A stretch of DNA of 64,000 nucleotides from an uncultured Caulobacterales bacterium (GCA_903884425.1 CAISEP010000023.1:310001-374000); one strand, 5' to 3'. Shown: positions 27,181 through 36,274, counted from the first letter of the stretch. The notes: generated by a model from the sequence alone, not told the origin. Numbers and translations are program-made.

Positions 27181-27807
27181 ATGATCAGGGCGTTTCTCGT
27201 CTGGCTGCAGACCCGTCTGGGCAAGGGGCCCGGACCGGACGATGCGTCGTGGAGCGAGGCGCTCCTGGGCTCCCTGAACTTCTGGAGCCTGCTGGAGGGC
27301 ACCCACCTCCTGATGCTGATGCTGTTCGTCGGCTGCATCCTGGCCGTGGACCTGAGGCTGATGGGCGTCCTCTACCGCCGGACGCCGGTCAGCGTGGTCA
27401 GCCGCCGGCTGCTGCCGCTGACCGTGGCGGGGCTGGTGCTGATGCTGCTGAGCGGCACGGCCCTGTTCTTCGCCAAGCCGCTGGCCTACTACCACAACAT
27501 CTGGTTCCGGGCGAAGCTGGTGCTGCTGGCCGCGGCCATGATCAACATCGCCATCTTCCACCTGCGCATCCAGCGCCGCCAGCCGGACTGGGACCATAAC
27601 CCGTCGCCCCCGCTGGCTGCACGGGCCTCGGCCCTGATCTCGCTGACCATCTGGGTACTGATGATCGTGATGGGCCGGTTCATCGCCTACAACTGGTATG
27701 ACTGCGGCAAGCCCCAGCCGGACGTGATCAACGCCCTGCAGGAATGCGCCGCGTCGGAGCACGGGGCCATGTCCCTGACCGCAACGGCGGGAGCCCGGCA
27801 CCCATGA
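27181..27807 (+). CDS. membrane protein of unknown function (DUF6644-like)
   Basis: A 208-aa protein with about four membrane helices. LLEGTHLLMLMLFVGCILAV and LMGVLYRRTPVSVVSRRLLP are the most conserved-looking stretches, with histidines and Trp in helices that could hold haem or copper (THLL, YYHNIW, FHLR). ATG at 27181 follows GGGATGGAAGCGGG. It resembles the DUF6644 group by memory, not by search. It is divergent from the exported redox cluster and overlaps the next gene by 4 bp, suggesting a membrane electron-transfer partner for that cluster. Confidence 0.72.
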   Translation: MIRAFLVWLQTRLGKGPGPDDASWSEALLGSLNFWSLLEGTHLLMLMLFVGCILAVDLRLMGVLYRRTPVSVVSRRLLPLTVAGLVLMLLSGTALFFAKPLAYYHNIWFRAKLVLLAAAMINIAIFHLRIQRRQPDWDHNPSPPLAARASALISLTIWVLMIVMGRFIAYNWYDCGKPQPDVINALQECAASEHGAMSLTATAGARHP

Positions 27808-28637
27808 AGTTCTCGATCCTGTTCCCGCACCTGCGGCCCTGGGTCCTGGGCCTGGCCCATGTCTGGCCGGCGACGATCATCAAGCCGAACTTCGCCATCT
27901 GGGAGGTGTTCCATATCCTGTCCCTGGTCCTTCTGGGGGGCGGGGCGATCCTGGTCGGCCTTCGCCTGGCCGGGGCCGGTCTGAAGGACGAGCCGCCGTC
28001 GGCGGTCTATCGCGGCCTGGCGCCGACCCTCGTCACCGGCGTGGTGGGGGTGGTGGTCACGGGCCTGCTGATCGGCATGGCCAATGCCGAGCGGCTCTAT
28101 GACAGCGCCGCCTTCGTGGCCAAGATGCTGGCCCTGGTGGCCGGGGTGATCCTGACCTTCGGGGCCCTGCGGCCCGTGGCGCTGGCCGACGGCCGGGTGG
28201 GGCGCGGCTCCGTCATGGCCCTCGTCGCCGGTGGCGGGGTGTGGCTGCTGGCGGTCTGGGTGTTCCTGACCGGCGGCCTGATCACGCCGGGCCTGTTCCA
28301 CGTGCTGACCGCCGCGGCGCTGGGGGTGTTCGCGGTGAGCCGGGGGCGGACGCGGACCCTGTTCACCGGCGGCGTGGTCGTGATCCTGGCCCTCATGTAT
28401 CTGGCGACCCACGTCTTCATCGCGGCGGGAGATCTCGACCATGCCGATCCGGCCAATGTCGCCCTGGCCTGGCTCATGGCTGCGTGGATCTTCGGGGCGG
28501 CGGTGGTCACCGGCCGGTCCCTGCCGCAGGATGCGTCCGCGCTCCCGTCCCCGCGCCTGGCCGCGGTGGTGGGCGGCCTGACCGTGCTGGTCTGGGTGAC
28601 CGCCGCCGCCGCGGGGCGCTGGATCGCCTTCGCCTGA
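27804..28637 (+). CDS. membrane protein of unknown function, partner of the preceding gene
   Basis: A 277-aa protein with about eight hydrophobic helices. The N-terminal AHVWPATIIKPNFAIWEVFH and the helix-borne histidines (WEVFHIL, GLFHVL, LATHVF) suggest a b-type-cytochrome or CopD-like architecture, but no family is certain. The ATG at 27804 overlaps the upstream stop (ATGA). Most likely both proteins form one membrane complex. Confidence 0.7.
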   Translation: MKFSILFPHLRPWVLGLAHVWPATIIKPNFAIWEVFHILSLVLLGGGAILVGLRLAGAGLKDEPPSAVYRGLAPTLVTGVVGVVVTGLLIGMANAERLYDSAAFVAKMLALVAGVILTFGALRPVALADGRVGRGSVMALVAGGGVWLLAVWVFLTGGLITPGLFHVLTAAALGVFAVSRGRTRTLFTGGVVVILALMYLATHVFIAAGDLDHADPANVALAWLMAAWIFGAAVVTGRSLPQDASALPSPRLAAVVGGLTVLVWVTAAAAGRWIAFA

Positions 28638-28680
28638 CGACCCCGCGGGCGGGATCCGCCCGGATCGCGTGTCAGGGGAG

Positions 28681-28716
28681 TGTCATTTGCGGTGACAGTC
28701 CAACCCGACTAGGCTG
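28681..28716 (+). promoter_or_regulatory. inverted repeat and possible promoter before the Ntn-hydrolase gene
   Basis: TGTCA-N7-TGACA (28681-28697) is an inverted repeat about 170 bp before the GTG start. TTGCGG (28688-28693) and TAGGCT (28711-28716) are 17 bp apart and may be -35/-10 boxes, each only 3/6. This is the only structured signal I see in the 229-bp gap. Confidence 0.3.
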
Positions 28717-28866
28717 CCAACCGGGGATATCGGGGGATTTCAGGGAAGGTTCCGGACACGCGACGCCGCGCCAGCCTGCAAGGGTCGGACGGGGTCCCGT
28801 CCCTGCGGCCGGGGCCCGGAAACAGGACCGACCGGGCCTCTGTGGCGGGCGATTTCGGAGGGGCGG

Positions 28867-30135
28867 GTGACCAGCGAAGTCTTGTTGATGAACCAGGAGG
28901 CCGTGGTCCTGGCCGCCGACAGCGCCGTGTCCAACCCGATCTTCCACGTCAATGACGTCGACAAGTTCTTCGTCGTCAGCCAGGACCCGCCCATCGCGGC
29001 CATGTTCTACAATGCCGTCCAGTTCGGAGGGGTGGGCTGGTCGATCCTGTTCGGACGCTTCGCCCGGATGATCGAGGGCCGCAACCAGACGGTGGACGAG
29101 GTGGCCGACGGGTTCCTGGCCTTCCTCGAGCAGGTGGGGGACGACCCCTATTTCGGGGTGGACAAGGCGGCAGAGCTGGAGGCCTTCAACGAATATGTCG
29201 CGCTGTTCCTGGCGCAGCTGGTCTCGATCCTGCAGCGGATCGGCTGGGTCCCCGGCCGTTTGCCCGTGGACGTCATCATCATGGAGGCCCTGAGCCTTCT
29301 GGAGGACGACATCCTGTCCGGCCGCCGGGCAGGGGGACGGGACGACGACCCCCTGTCGGAGGAGGACGCCCCTGCGCCGGAATTCTTCGATTTCCTCGAG
29401 CAGAACTTCGAACAGGCCCTGCGCAGCGGGATCGCCTATGTGTGCTACGAGTTCGAGATCGATCCGCGGGCACTGGACCTGTCCGGCAGCGCGATCTTCG
29501 AGATCACCCGGCTGATGGTGATCTCCTGCATGGTCGACTGGGTGCCGGCCGGCTATGCGTCCCTCAGTGCCGGGCTGGTCTTTGCCGGCTTCCATCCGGG
29601 CTCGCCCTTTCCCGTGGCGCGGGAGTTCCGCGTCTTCCCCAGCTTCGGCGGCCTGACCAAGGTCACGGACCGGCGTCGTCACGCCATTTCCAGCGAATTC
29701 GACAGCACCGCCGTGATCCGCACCTTCGCCCAGACGGAGACCCTGGACAGCTTCCTGCACAAGGTCAGCTTCCGCAACCGGCGGCGGATCGCCAACGAGT
29801 TGAAGTACTATGTCAGCCTGATGCGGCGCAGTGCCAGCGCCCGGTCCGCCAGGATGTCCGCGGCGGCGGCCGCGGAGATCGACACGATCTTCGCGGGCAT
29901 GATCCGCAACATGTCCGATGTGATCGACAGCGCCCTGCCCCGGAAGAGCCTCAACCTGCGGAACACCCTGTCCAGCATCCGCAATGCCAGTCCCCAGAGG
30001 CTTTCGGAGCTGGCAAGGAAGTCCATGCAGATGATCGTCCACGGGGAGGAGCTGGCCTCCAATGACACGGTGGGCCGTCCGGTGAAGTTCCTCGTCCTGT
30101 CCCGGGACGGGATAAGCTCGGACCTGTGGGAGTAG
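28867..30135 (+). CDS. proteasome-like Ntn-hydrolase candidate with long C-terminal region
   Basis: A 422-aa protein. The GTG start at 28867 is fixed by GGAGGGG about 5 bases upstream, so Thr is residue 2. After Met removal the N-terminus reads T1-SEVLLMNQEAVVLAAD17-SAVS, then VDK32FFVVS, which mirrors proteasome beta subunits (Thr1 nucleophile, acidic 17, Lys33 before a hydrophobic strand). The following VSQDPPIAAMFYNAVQFGGV fits the next strands. After about residue 100 I recognise nothing; 125-290 is mixed helical and 300-400 is basic and helical (RRIANELKYYVSLMRRSASA). There is no signal peptide. A peptidase or amidase role is inference; the family is uncharacterised as far as I know. The partner gene begins 6 bp downstream. 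Confidence 0.75.
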   Translation: MTSEVLLMNQEAVVLAADSAVSNPIFHVNDVDKFFVVSQDPPIAAMFYNAVQFGGVGWSILFGRFARMIEGRNQTVDEVADGFLAFLEQVGDDPYFGVDKAAELEAFNEYVALFLAQLVSILQRIGWVPGRLPVDVIIMEALSLLEDDILSGRRAGGRDDDPLSEEDAPAPEFFDFLEQNFEQALRSGIAYVCYEFEIDPRALDLSGSAIFEITRLMVISCMVDWVPAGYASLSAGLVFAGFHPGSPFPVAREFRVFPSFGGLTKVTDRRRHAISSEFDSTAVIRTFAQTETLDSFLHKVSFRNRRRIANELKYYVSLMRRSASARSARMSAAAAAEIDTIFAGMIRNMSDVIDSALPRKSLNLRNTLSSIRNASPQRLSELARKSMQMIVHGEELASNDTVGRPVKFLVLSRDGISSDLWE

Positions 30136-30141
30136 ACGCCG

Positions 30142-30474
30142 ATGACCACGCCGCAGACCGGGGGCCGGACCCCCGACGAGGACGACCGGATCGTCACCTA
30201 CCGGGCCTGGCGGGCCCGCCACGCGGTGCCGGAGGCGGCGGTGGCGATGCCTGCGCCCCGGCGGTCCCTGTGGGCGATCCTGTCAGGCAAGACGCCGGGC
30301 AAGACGTCGGGCCAGAACCTCGGGCTCGCCCCCGGCTGGGCGGCCCGGATGGCGCGGGACTTCCTGGAGGGTGAGGGGCGGCTCCCCACCGGCGATGCCG
30401 TCGCGCCCAGGTCCGGGGCACGACCTGCGTCCGAAGCCGTGTCCGTCCCCGCGCGCCGCCGCGCAAACGGCTAG
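30142..30474 (+). CDS. small hypothetical protein after the Ntn-hydrolase gene
   Basis: A 110-aa basic, Pro/Ala/Arg-rich protein starting 6 bp after the Ntn-hydrolase stop. It has TYRAWRARHAVPEAAVAMPA, a PGKTPGKTSGQ stretch and GWAARMARDFLEGEGRLPTG. It looks largely unstructured and has no membrane segment. I do not recognise it. The spacing suggests cotranscription, as a substrate, adaptor or regulator of the hydrolase. It could also be a spurious frame, given the base composition. Confidence 0.5.
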   Translation: MTTPQTGGRTPDEDDRIVTYRAWRARHAVPEAAVAMPAPRRSLWAILSGKTPGKTSGQNLGLAPGWAARMARDFLEGEGRLPTGDAVAPRSGARPASEAVSVPARRRANG

Positions 30475-30572
30475 ACGACCGCCCGCCCTTGCCAGGGCCG
30501 CCGACCAGGGGTCGAATGGTCCGGAAAGAGGACAGGCGCAAATGACCCGAGGCCCAGGACCCGTGACGTCGA

Positions 30573-31997
30573 ATGGATGACAGCGATCAGCGGATCGACG
30601 CGGCCGCCGGACGGGAATCCGGCCTTCAGCGGACCCTGAGCCGCGCCCAGGTGGTGATGATCGCGCTGGGCGGGGCCATCGGCACCGGCCTGTTCGCCGG
30701 GTCGAGCCTGGCCATCGGCTATGCCGGTCCGGCGGTGCTGATCAGCTATCTGATCGCGGGCTTCGTGGCCCTGGTCATGGTGCTCAGCCTGTCGGAAATG
30801 GCCGTCGCCCACCCCGCCGCCGGGTCCTTCGGCGTCTATGCGGAGACCTATCTCAATCCCTGGGCCGGGTTCATCGTCCGCTACACCTACTGGATGGCCC
30901 AGGTGCTGGCCATCGGCGGCGAGGCGGTGGCCGTGGGCATCTACATGTCCTTCTGGTTCCCCGGCTCGCCGGTGTGGCTGTGGTCGCTGGGCTTTGCCTC
31001 GGCCCTGCTGTTCATCAATTCCCGGTCGGTGCGCAACTTCGGCTCGCTGGAGTACTGGTTCACCTCCATCAAGGTGATCGCCATCATCGTCTTCATCATC
31101 CTGGGCCTGTCGGCGGTGTTCGGGCTCGGCCAGGCCCCGGTGGGGCTGCACAATGTGGTGGGCCTGCCGGGGGGCTTCATGCCCCATGGCCTCAAGGGCG
31201 TGTGGATGGCCGTGATCATGGGCCTGTTCTCCTACAACGGGATCGAGGTGATCGCCGTGACCTCGGGGGAGACGGCGGACCCCGCCCGGGCCATCCCCGC
31301 GGCCCTGCGCTCCATGGCCGCGCGGCTGATCCTGTTCTATGTGCTGGCCCTGTTCGTGGTGGTGGCCTTCATGCCCTGGACCGAGGTCGGGACGACCACC
31401 ATGACAGGCAGTCCCTTCGTCAAGGTGTTCGCCCATTCCGGCGTGCGCGAGGCGGCCGGGGTGATGAACTTCGTGGTCATCACCGCGGCCCTGTCCGGCA
31501 TGAACACCAACATCTACCTGTGCTCGCGCATGCTGTTCTCCCTGTCCCGGGGCGGATATGCGCCGGCCTTCCTGGGGCGGCTCAATGCCGAGGGATCGCC
31601 GGTGGCGGCCATCCTCGTGTCCGGGGCCTGCATCCTGGTGGCGGGGGCGGTCTCGCGGTTCACGCCCAAGGCCTATGACTATCTGTTCGGCATCGCCCTG
31701 TTCGGGGCCATGACCGTGTGGATCATCATCCTCTTGAGCCATCTGGGCTTTCGCCGCCACCATCGGGCCGCGGACCTGACGGTGCGGATGCCGGGCTTTC
31801 CCGGGATGCAGATCGCCGGTGTCGTGCTGATCGCCGCGGTGCTGGTGACCATGGGGCTCGACAAGGACTGGCAGCTGTCCTGGGTGGCGGGTGTGCCGTG
31901 GCTGGTGCTTCTGACCGGGATCTACTGGGTGCGGCGCGCGCTCAGCCGCCGGGCAGGCGCACCTGCAGCAGGCGCAGCCCCGCCGACCCGTCCCTGA
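30573..31997 (+). CDS. amino-acid permease (APC superfamily, AAT type)
   Basis: A 474-aa inner-membrane transporter with about 12 helices. The family start LQRTLSRAQVVMIALGGAIG, TGLFAGSSLAIGYAGPAVLI and the later YNGIEVIAVTSGETADPARA (helix 6 region, about 225-244) are characteristic. The last 18 codons overlap a convergent gene. It probably imports amino acids by proton symport; the substrate is not defined by the sequence. Confidence 0.92.
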   Translation: MDDSDQRIDAAAGRESGLQRTLSRAQVVMIALGGAIGTGLFAGSSLAIGYAGPAVLISYLIAGFVALVMVLSLSEMAVAHPAAGSFGVYAETYLNPWAGFIVRYTYWMAQVLAIGGEAVAVGIYMSFWFPGSPVWLWSLGFASALLFINSRSVRNFGSLEYWFTSIKVIAIIVFIILGLSAVFGLGQAPVGLHNVVGLPGGFMPHGLKGVWMAVIMGLFSYNGIEVIAVTSGETADPARAIPAALRSMAARLILFYVLALFVVVAFMPWTEVGTTTMTGSPFVKVFAHSGVREAAGVMNFVVITAALSGMNTNIYLCSRMLFSLSRGGYAPAFLGRLNAEGSPVAAILVSGACILVAGAVSRFTPKAYDYLFGIALFGAMTVWIIILLSHLGFRRHHRAADLTVRMPGFPGMQIAGVVLIAAVLVTMGLDKDWQLSWVAGVPWLVLLTGIYWVRRALSRRAGAPAAGAAPPTRP

Positions 31998-33033
31998 GGC
32001 CCCAGGCCTCCCCCGCCGGGATGACGAAGGCGTCGCAGGCCTCCAGCGCATGGTCTCCCCCGCGCTGGAGCACGACCTCTCCCTCCAGCACGAAATTGAA
32101 CAGGAGCTCCCCCCCGTGGGGCGGGAAGGTGATGGCGGAGCGGGTCTCGGGGCGGATCACCCGGGCGTCGGCCACGCCGGCGGTGGCCTTGGCCATGCCG
32201 GTGGCCTGCTGCGCGAAGCCGGTGTCGTCGAGGGGTGTCCACGGCGTGTCCGCCGCCACGTGACGCAGGAAGCGCTGGCCGTCGAAGATGCGGTCCGGCA
32301 GGGTCCGGCCCGTCGGCAGGGTCATGCCGTGGTCGGCCAGGGTCTCGTGCAGGGCGGGACAGCCGATCTCCACCACCTCCAGCCCGGGGGAGGCCTCCAG
32401 CACCCGGTGGCGGATCTGCGGCGGCTGCACCACGCAGTCCCCGGCCCGGAGCAGGAACGGTTCCCCCTGGTCCTCGTAGACCACCTTCACCCAGCCGGTG
32501 CGGCAGAAGATCATCTGGAAGCGGACCTTGTGGAAATGCACCCAGTCCGACACCGGCCCGCCCTCAGGAATGGCGATGTGCGAGGCGATGAAGCGGCCGC
32601 CCTGTCGGTCCGGGATCAGGTCCCGGTAGAGCATGCCGGCGCGGCCCTCCCCCATCTGCGGGGCGTCCCGGCGGCGGGTCAGCACGAAGCCGGGGACCAG
32701 GGGCGGCAGGGCCAGGGGCGGGTCCGTCGGCACCAGGGTGATCACCGTGCCGTTGGGCGCGGTCAGGATGCGGTCCGCCTCCGGCCCCGGGTCGTCGCAG
32801 GCCAGCCGGATGCGCCCCGGATCCCGCGGGGCCCCGTCGGCGGCCTCCGGTGCCAGCCGCAGACGCAGGCCGTGGCCGGACAGGCTCGCCACGCTCGGCT
32901 CCTCCGCCGGGAAGATGGTCTCCACCCGAAAGCCCAGCACGTCCACGAAGAAGGCCAGGGTCGGGGCAAGGTCGTCGCAGGGCAGCACGACCTCGGCGGG
33001 ACCGGTGGGGCGAAGCGGGGGGCTGGGGGGCAT
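31942..33033 (-). CDS. VOC-bicupin fusion protein
   Basis: A 363-aa protein with three parts. A glyoxalase-like VOC module (about 12-105) has VVLPCDDLAPTLAFFVDVLG. Two cupin domains follow, about 130-235 (VSDWVHFHKVRFQMIFCRTG, GDCVVQPPQIRHRV) and 270-360 (ITFPPHGGELLFNFVLEGEV, CDAFVIPAGEAWGL). Cupin 1 has candidate metal ligands H and E/Q plus RHR; cupin 2 keeps one clear His. Its 3' end overlaps the permease gene by 56 bp tail-to-tail. It lies 81 bp downstream of an acyl-CoA synthetase gene. Function unknown; a ring-cleaving or isomerase role for a catabolic intermediate is possible. Confidence 0.82.
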   Translation of the reverse strand: MPPSPPLRPTGPAEVVLPCDDLAPTLAFFVDVLGFRVETIFPAEEPSVASLSGHGLRLRLAPEAADGAPRDPGRIRLACDDPGPEADRILTAPNGTVITLVPTDPPLALPPLVPGFVLTRRRDAPQMGEGRAGMLYRDLIPDRQGGRFIASHIAIPEGGPVSDWVHFHKVRFQMIFCRTGWVKVVYEDQGEPFLLRAGDCVVQPPQIRHRVLEASPGLEVVEIGCPALHETLADHGMTLPTGRTLPDRIFDGQRFLRHVAADTPWTPLDDTGFAQQATGMAKATAGVADARVIRPETRSAITFPPHGGELLFNFVLEGEVVLQRGGDHALEACDAFVIPAGEAWGLRDGSAGLRLLQVRLPGG

Positions 33034-33114
33034 CGGGAGCTCTTGTCAGGGGGCGTTGCGGAGGACGTCAGGACGCGGCGGGGTCCGGCAAGGCCCCCGC
33101 CGGGGAGGGCCGGG

Positions 33115-34722
33115 CTAGTTCACCTGCCGGTCCCGGCCTTCCCAGTAGGGGGCCCGCAGTTCCCGCCGCAGGATCTTGCCGGAGGCGTTGCGCGGCAGGG
33201 CCTCGATGAAGTCGATGCTCTTGGGGGCCTTGAAGGCGGCGATGCGGGTGCGGGCAAAGGCGATGATGCCGGCGGGATCGGCCTCTGCGCCAGGCTTCAG
33301 CACCACCATGGCCTTGACGGCCTCGCCCCACTTGTCGTCGGGCACGCCGACCACCGCCACCTCGGCCACGGCGGGATGGCCGTAGATCGCGCTCTCCACC
33401 TCGGCGGGATAGATGTTCTCCGCGCCGGAGATGATCATGTCCTTCACCCGGTCGTGGATGTAGAGATAGCCGTCCTCGTCCAGATAGCCGGCATCGCCCG
33501 TGCGCAGCCAGCCGTCCGGACCCACCGTGCTGGCCGTGGCCTCGTCCAGCCGCCAGTAGCCCACCATGTTGGCGACGGAGCGGGTGGCCACCTCGCCCAC
33601 CACGCCGGGGGGCAGGGTCTGGCCGTTGCCGTCGATGATCTTCAGTTCCACGCCCGGCAGGGGGCGACCGGCACCGCGCATGCGGGGGGTGCCGTCCGGG
33701 TGGTGGTCCTCCGGCGGCAGGTAGACGATGGTGCCGCAGGTCTCGGTCATGCCGTACTGCTGGCAGAAGCCGCAGCCGAACACCTCCATGCACTCCCGAA
33801 GAAGGTCCAGGGGGATGGGGGAGGCCCCGTAGAGGATGTATTTCAGGCGGCTGTAGTCCACCTCCCGCGCCCGGGGCTGGCGGACGATGATCTGCAGGGC
33901 GGCGGGCACGGCGAACATCTTGGACACCCGGTCCTGTTCGATGAAGTCCAGCACGCGGAAGGGGTCGAACTCCCGCGCCACGACGCCGAGCGCCCCGTTG
34001 TAGAGGCCGACAATGCCCCAGCCCGTCCCGCCGATATGGGCGACGGGCATGGCCACCAGGCTCACATCCTCCGTCCCCCACTCGTTCCAGGGCATGTTCG
34101 CCTCCGCCGCGGCCCGGCGGCCGGACAGGAGGTTGGCGTGGCTCAACATCGCGCCCTTGGGCCGACCCGTGGTGCCGGAGGTGTAGAGCTGCACCGCCAC
34201 GTCCCGCTCCGGGGCGATCGCGGTCTGCGGGTCGGTATCGGCGGCCGCGTCCCGCCAGGCCTCGAACAGGGGCGCTGCCACGCCCTCGACGGGCTCCATC
34301 AGGACAAGGGTCGCGCCGGTCCCGGCCTCGGCGGCGGCGGCCTGCGCCGCGGCGGCCACCTCCGGTCCGACGAAGACCATGGGCGCGCCGGAATCCCGCA
34401 GGATGTAGGCGATCTCCGGCGCGGCCAGCCGCCAGCCGATGGGGGTCACCACCGCCCCCATCTTCGCCGCCCCGAACAGCAGCTCGAAATAGTGGTCGCT
34501 GTTCTTGCCCACATAGGCGACCCGGTCCCCCTTGCGGACCCCGGCGGCGAGGAGGGCATTGGCCACCTGGCTCGCATGCCGGTCAAAGGCGGAAAAGCGC
34601 GTCTCCCGGCCCTCGAACCGAAGGGCCACCGCCTCGGGGCGCACCCTGGCGTGATAGCGGGCAATGTCCCCCAGAGTCGGCATCTGGTCGAAGTCGAGAC
34701 CCTTGGCGGCCGTGGCGGTCAT
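33115..34722 (-). CDS. AMP-dependent acyl-CoA synthetase/ligase
   Basis: A 535-aa ANL-superfamily enzyme. P-loop motif QLYTSGTTGRPKGAMLSH (178-195), YGMTETCG (323-330), then YLDEDGYLYIHDRVKDMIIS, GAENIYPAEVE and the catalytic lysine in RNASGKILRREL (K516). It activates a carboxylic acid to its CoA ester via an acyl-adenylate. It is 48 bp downstream of an MFS transporter gene, which could bring in the acid. Substrate type (fatty, aromatic or steroid acid) cannot be decided. Confidence 0.93.
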   Translation of the reverse strand: MTATAAKGLDFDQMPTLGDIARYHARVRPEAVALRFEGRETRFSAFDRHASQVANALLAAGVRKGDRVAYVGKNSDHYFELLFGAAKMGAVVTPIGWRLAAPEIAYILRDSGAPMVFVGPEVAAAAQAAAAEAGTGATLVLMEPVEGVAAPLFEAWRDAAADTDPQTAIAPERDVAVQLYTSGTTGRPKGAMLSHANLLSGRRAAAEANMPWNEWGTEDVSLVAMPVAHIGGTGWGIVGLYNGALGVVAREFDPFRVLDFIEQDRVSKMFAVPAALQIIVRQPRAREVDYSRLKYILYGASPIPLDLLRECMEVFGCGFCQQYGMTETCGTIVYLPPEDHHPDGTPRMRGAGRPLPGVELKIIDGNGQTLPPGVVGEVATRSVANMVGYWRLDEATASTVGPDGWLRTGDAGYLDEDGYLYIHDRVKDMIISGAENIYPAEVESAIYGHPAVAEVAVVGVPDDKWGEAVKAMVVLKPGAEADPAGIIAFARTRIAAFKAPKSIDFIEALPRNASGKILRRELRAPYWEGRDRQVN

Positions 34723-34770
34723 GTGCGGTTTCCCTTCCCTGGGCCGCGGTTGCGGGCCGCGGCGCGTTGT

Positions 34771-36021
34771 TCATTCCGGATCGTGCACCGGTCTTTTGAT
34801 GAAGGCCATGGCCACAAGCAGGGCCAGGGCGGCCACCGTGCAGCCCTCGAAGGTCAGCACGAAGTCGCCGAACCGGTCCCGCATCCAGCCGCCGAAGGCC
34901 GGGCCGAGGGCCGCGCTGGTGCTGATCAGGCACATGATCGAATAGAGCTCGAGATTCGGACGCCGACCGAAATACTGCAGCAGCAGCAGGGTCGAGGCGA
35001 TGTGCATCAGGCCGACGCCGATGCCCACCCCCAGGGCATAGCCCCCCATCAGCACCAGGCCCGGCAGGTCCATGCCCCGGGCCAGGGTCAGCCCCTCCAT
35101 GCCCAGGATGATGGACAGGAGGGCGAAGACCATCAGCGACTTGGACGAGACCTTCTCCCCCACCACGCCCCCGACGATGGAGACCACGGCGCCGATCAGG
35201 GCCTGCAGGCTCAGCATGCCCGCCGCGGCCTTGGCGTCCACGCCCCGCTCGGTCAGGTGCTCCACCGCAAAGCCGTGGGCGGTGGTGTTGATCAGGAGGT
35301 ACATGGTGTAGGCCCCGACGATCACGTAGAACTGCGGCGTGGCCAGCGCCCGGCGCACGGTCCAGTCCTTCAGTTCCGCCAGCATCTCCGCAGGGCCGAC
35401 CTGTTCCGGCGGGTCGGCCATGTCCGGCTCGTCCCGGCGTCGGCCCGGGGTGGTGAGCACGGCGAACAGGCCGACCAGGGCCGCGGCCCCCATCAGCGCC
35501 CACCAGTAGGCCCGCCAGCCGTCGGTCACGGAGTGGATCGCCACATAGAACAGGGGACCCGCCACCCCGCCCAGGGACCCGCAGGTGAAATAGACCCCCA
35601 GCACGGTGGACTGGCGCTGGAACAGGCCGGTCAGCACATGGGTGCCGGGCACGGTGGTGGTCAGGGCGAAGGCCGTGCCGATCAGCAGGGTCCCGCCCAG
35701 GTACTGCCAGATGGCATGGGCCGTCGCCAGCAGGCCGAAGCCCGCCACCAGCATCAGCGTGCCCACCCCCATGGTCCCGGACACGCCGATCCGGCGGATC
35801 AGGATCGCCGGCAGGAGGCTGGCCAGACCGCAGGCCACACCCAGGAGGCTGTAGCCCATGCCCGCCTCCGTCCAGTTCCACTTCAGCTCCGCCACCATGG
35901 CCGGGAGCACCACCCCAAGCGAGCTGAAGGCCCCGGCGGAGACCAGGAAGAACAGCAGGCACAGGGCGGCAAAGCTCAGCCACGGGTTGGCGGGGACGGA
36001 TCGCTGGGGCGTGTCGGACAC
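34771..36021 (-). CDS. MFS transporter
   Basis: A 416-aa major facilitator protein with 12 helices: FAALCLLFFLVSAGAFSSLG in helix 1, GTAFALTTTVPGTHVLTGLF, a central cytoplasmic loop (about 195-225) and a second six-helix half. It resembles the monocarboxylate/oxalate-formate-type group. The ATG at 36021 starts MSDTPQRSV. It lies upstream of the acyl-CoA synthetase on the same strand, so uptake of the acid for CoA activation is the simplest idea. Confidence 0.9.
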   Translation of the reverse strand: MSDTPQRSVPANPWLSFAALCLLFFLVSAGAFSSLGVVLPAMVAELKWNWTEAGMGYSLLGVACGLASLLPAILIRRIGVSGTMGVGTLMLVAGFGLLATAHAIWQYLGGTLLIGTAFALTTTVPGTHVLTGLFQRQSTVLGVYFTCGSLGGVAGPLFYVAIHSVTDGWRAYWWALMGAAALVGLFAVLTTPGRRRDEPDMADPPEQVGPAEMLAELKDWTVRRALATPQFYVIVGAYTMYLLINTTAHGFAVEHLTERGVDAKAAAGMLSLQALIGAVVSIVGGVVGEKVSSKSLMVFALLSIILGMEGLTLARGMDLPGLVLMGGYALGVGIGVGLMHIASTLLLLQYFGRRPNLELYSIMCLISTSAALGPAFGGWMRDRFGDFVLTFEGCTVAALALLVAMAFIKRPVHDPE

Positions 36022-36088
36022 GAAAGGCTCCTGAAGGGCGGCAGGCGCGGCACCTGCGACCCGCCGCCGGTGATAGCCCGGGGATGTG

Positions 36089-36125
36089 TTCCGGCATATG
36101 GGGATCCGGTTCCGGCTTGCCGGAA
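36089..36125. promoter_or_regulatory. TTCCGGC repeats upstream of the MFS gene
   Basis: TTCCGGC occurs at 36089-36095 and again at 36110-36116, 21 bp (two turns) later. The second copy forms a perfect inverted repeat TTCCGGC-TT-GCCGGAA (36110-36125). It lies in the 253-bp divergent gap between the MFS and SDR genes. There is no T-run on either strand after the stem, so an operator is more likely than a terminator. Confidence 0.45.
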
Positions 36126-36274
36126 AAAAGTGGAGTCCGGTCCGCCGCGCGGTCCTTCCCCGGGCTCATGGCCGTTGAATGACGGGCCGGAAGGGGTACA
36201 CCCCTGTTCCCTGTCGCACGGATCCGGTCCGGGTGCGGCGGCACGATCTGGATCATGTGGGAGCGGGGCAGGAG

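Noticed and set aside
33060..33112. A GC-rich stem after the acyl-CoA synthetase stop as a terminator.
   Set aside because: Imperfect pairing and no T-run; any GC-rich gap here gives such stems.
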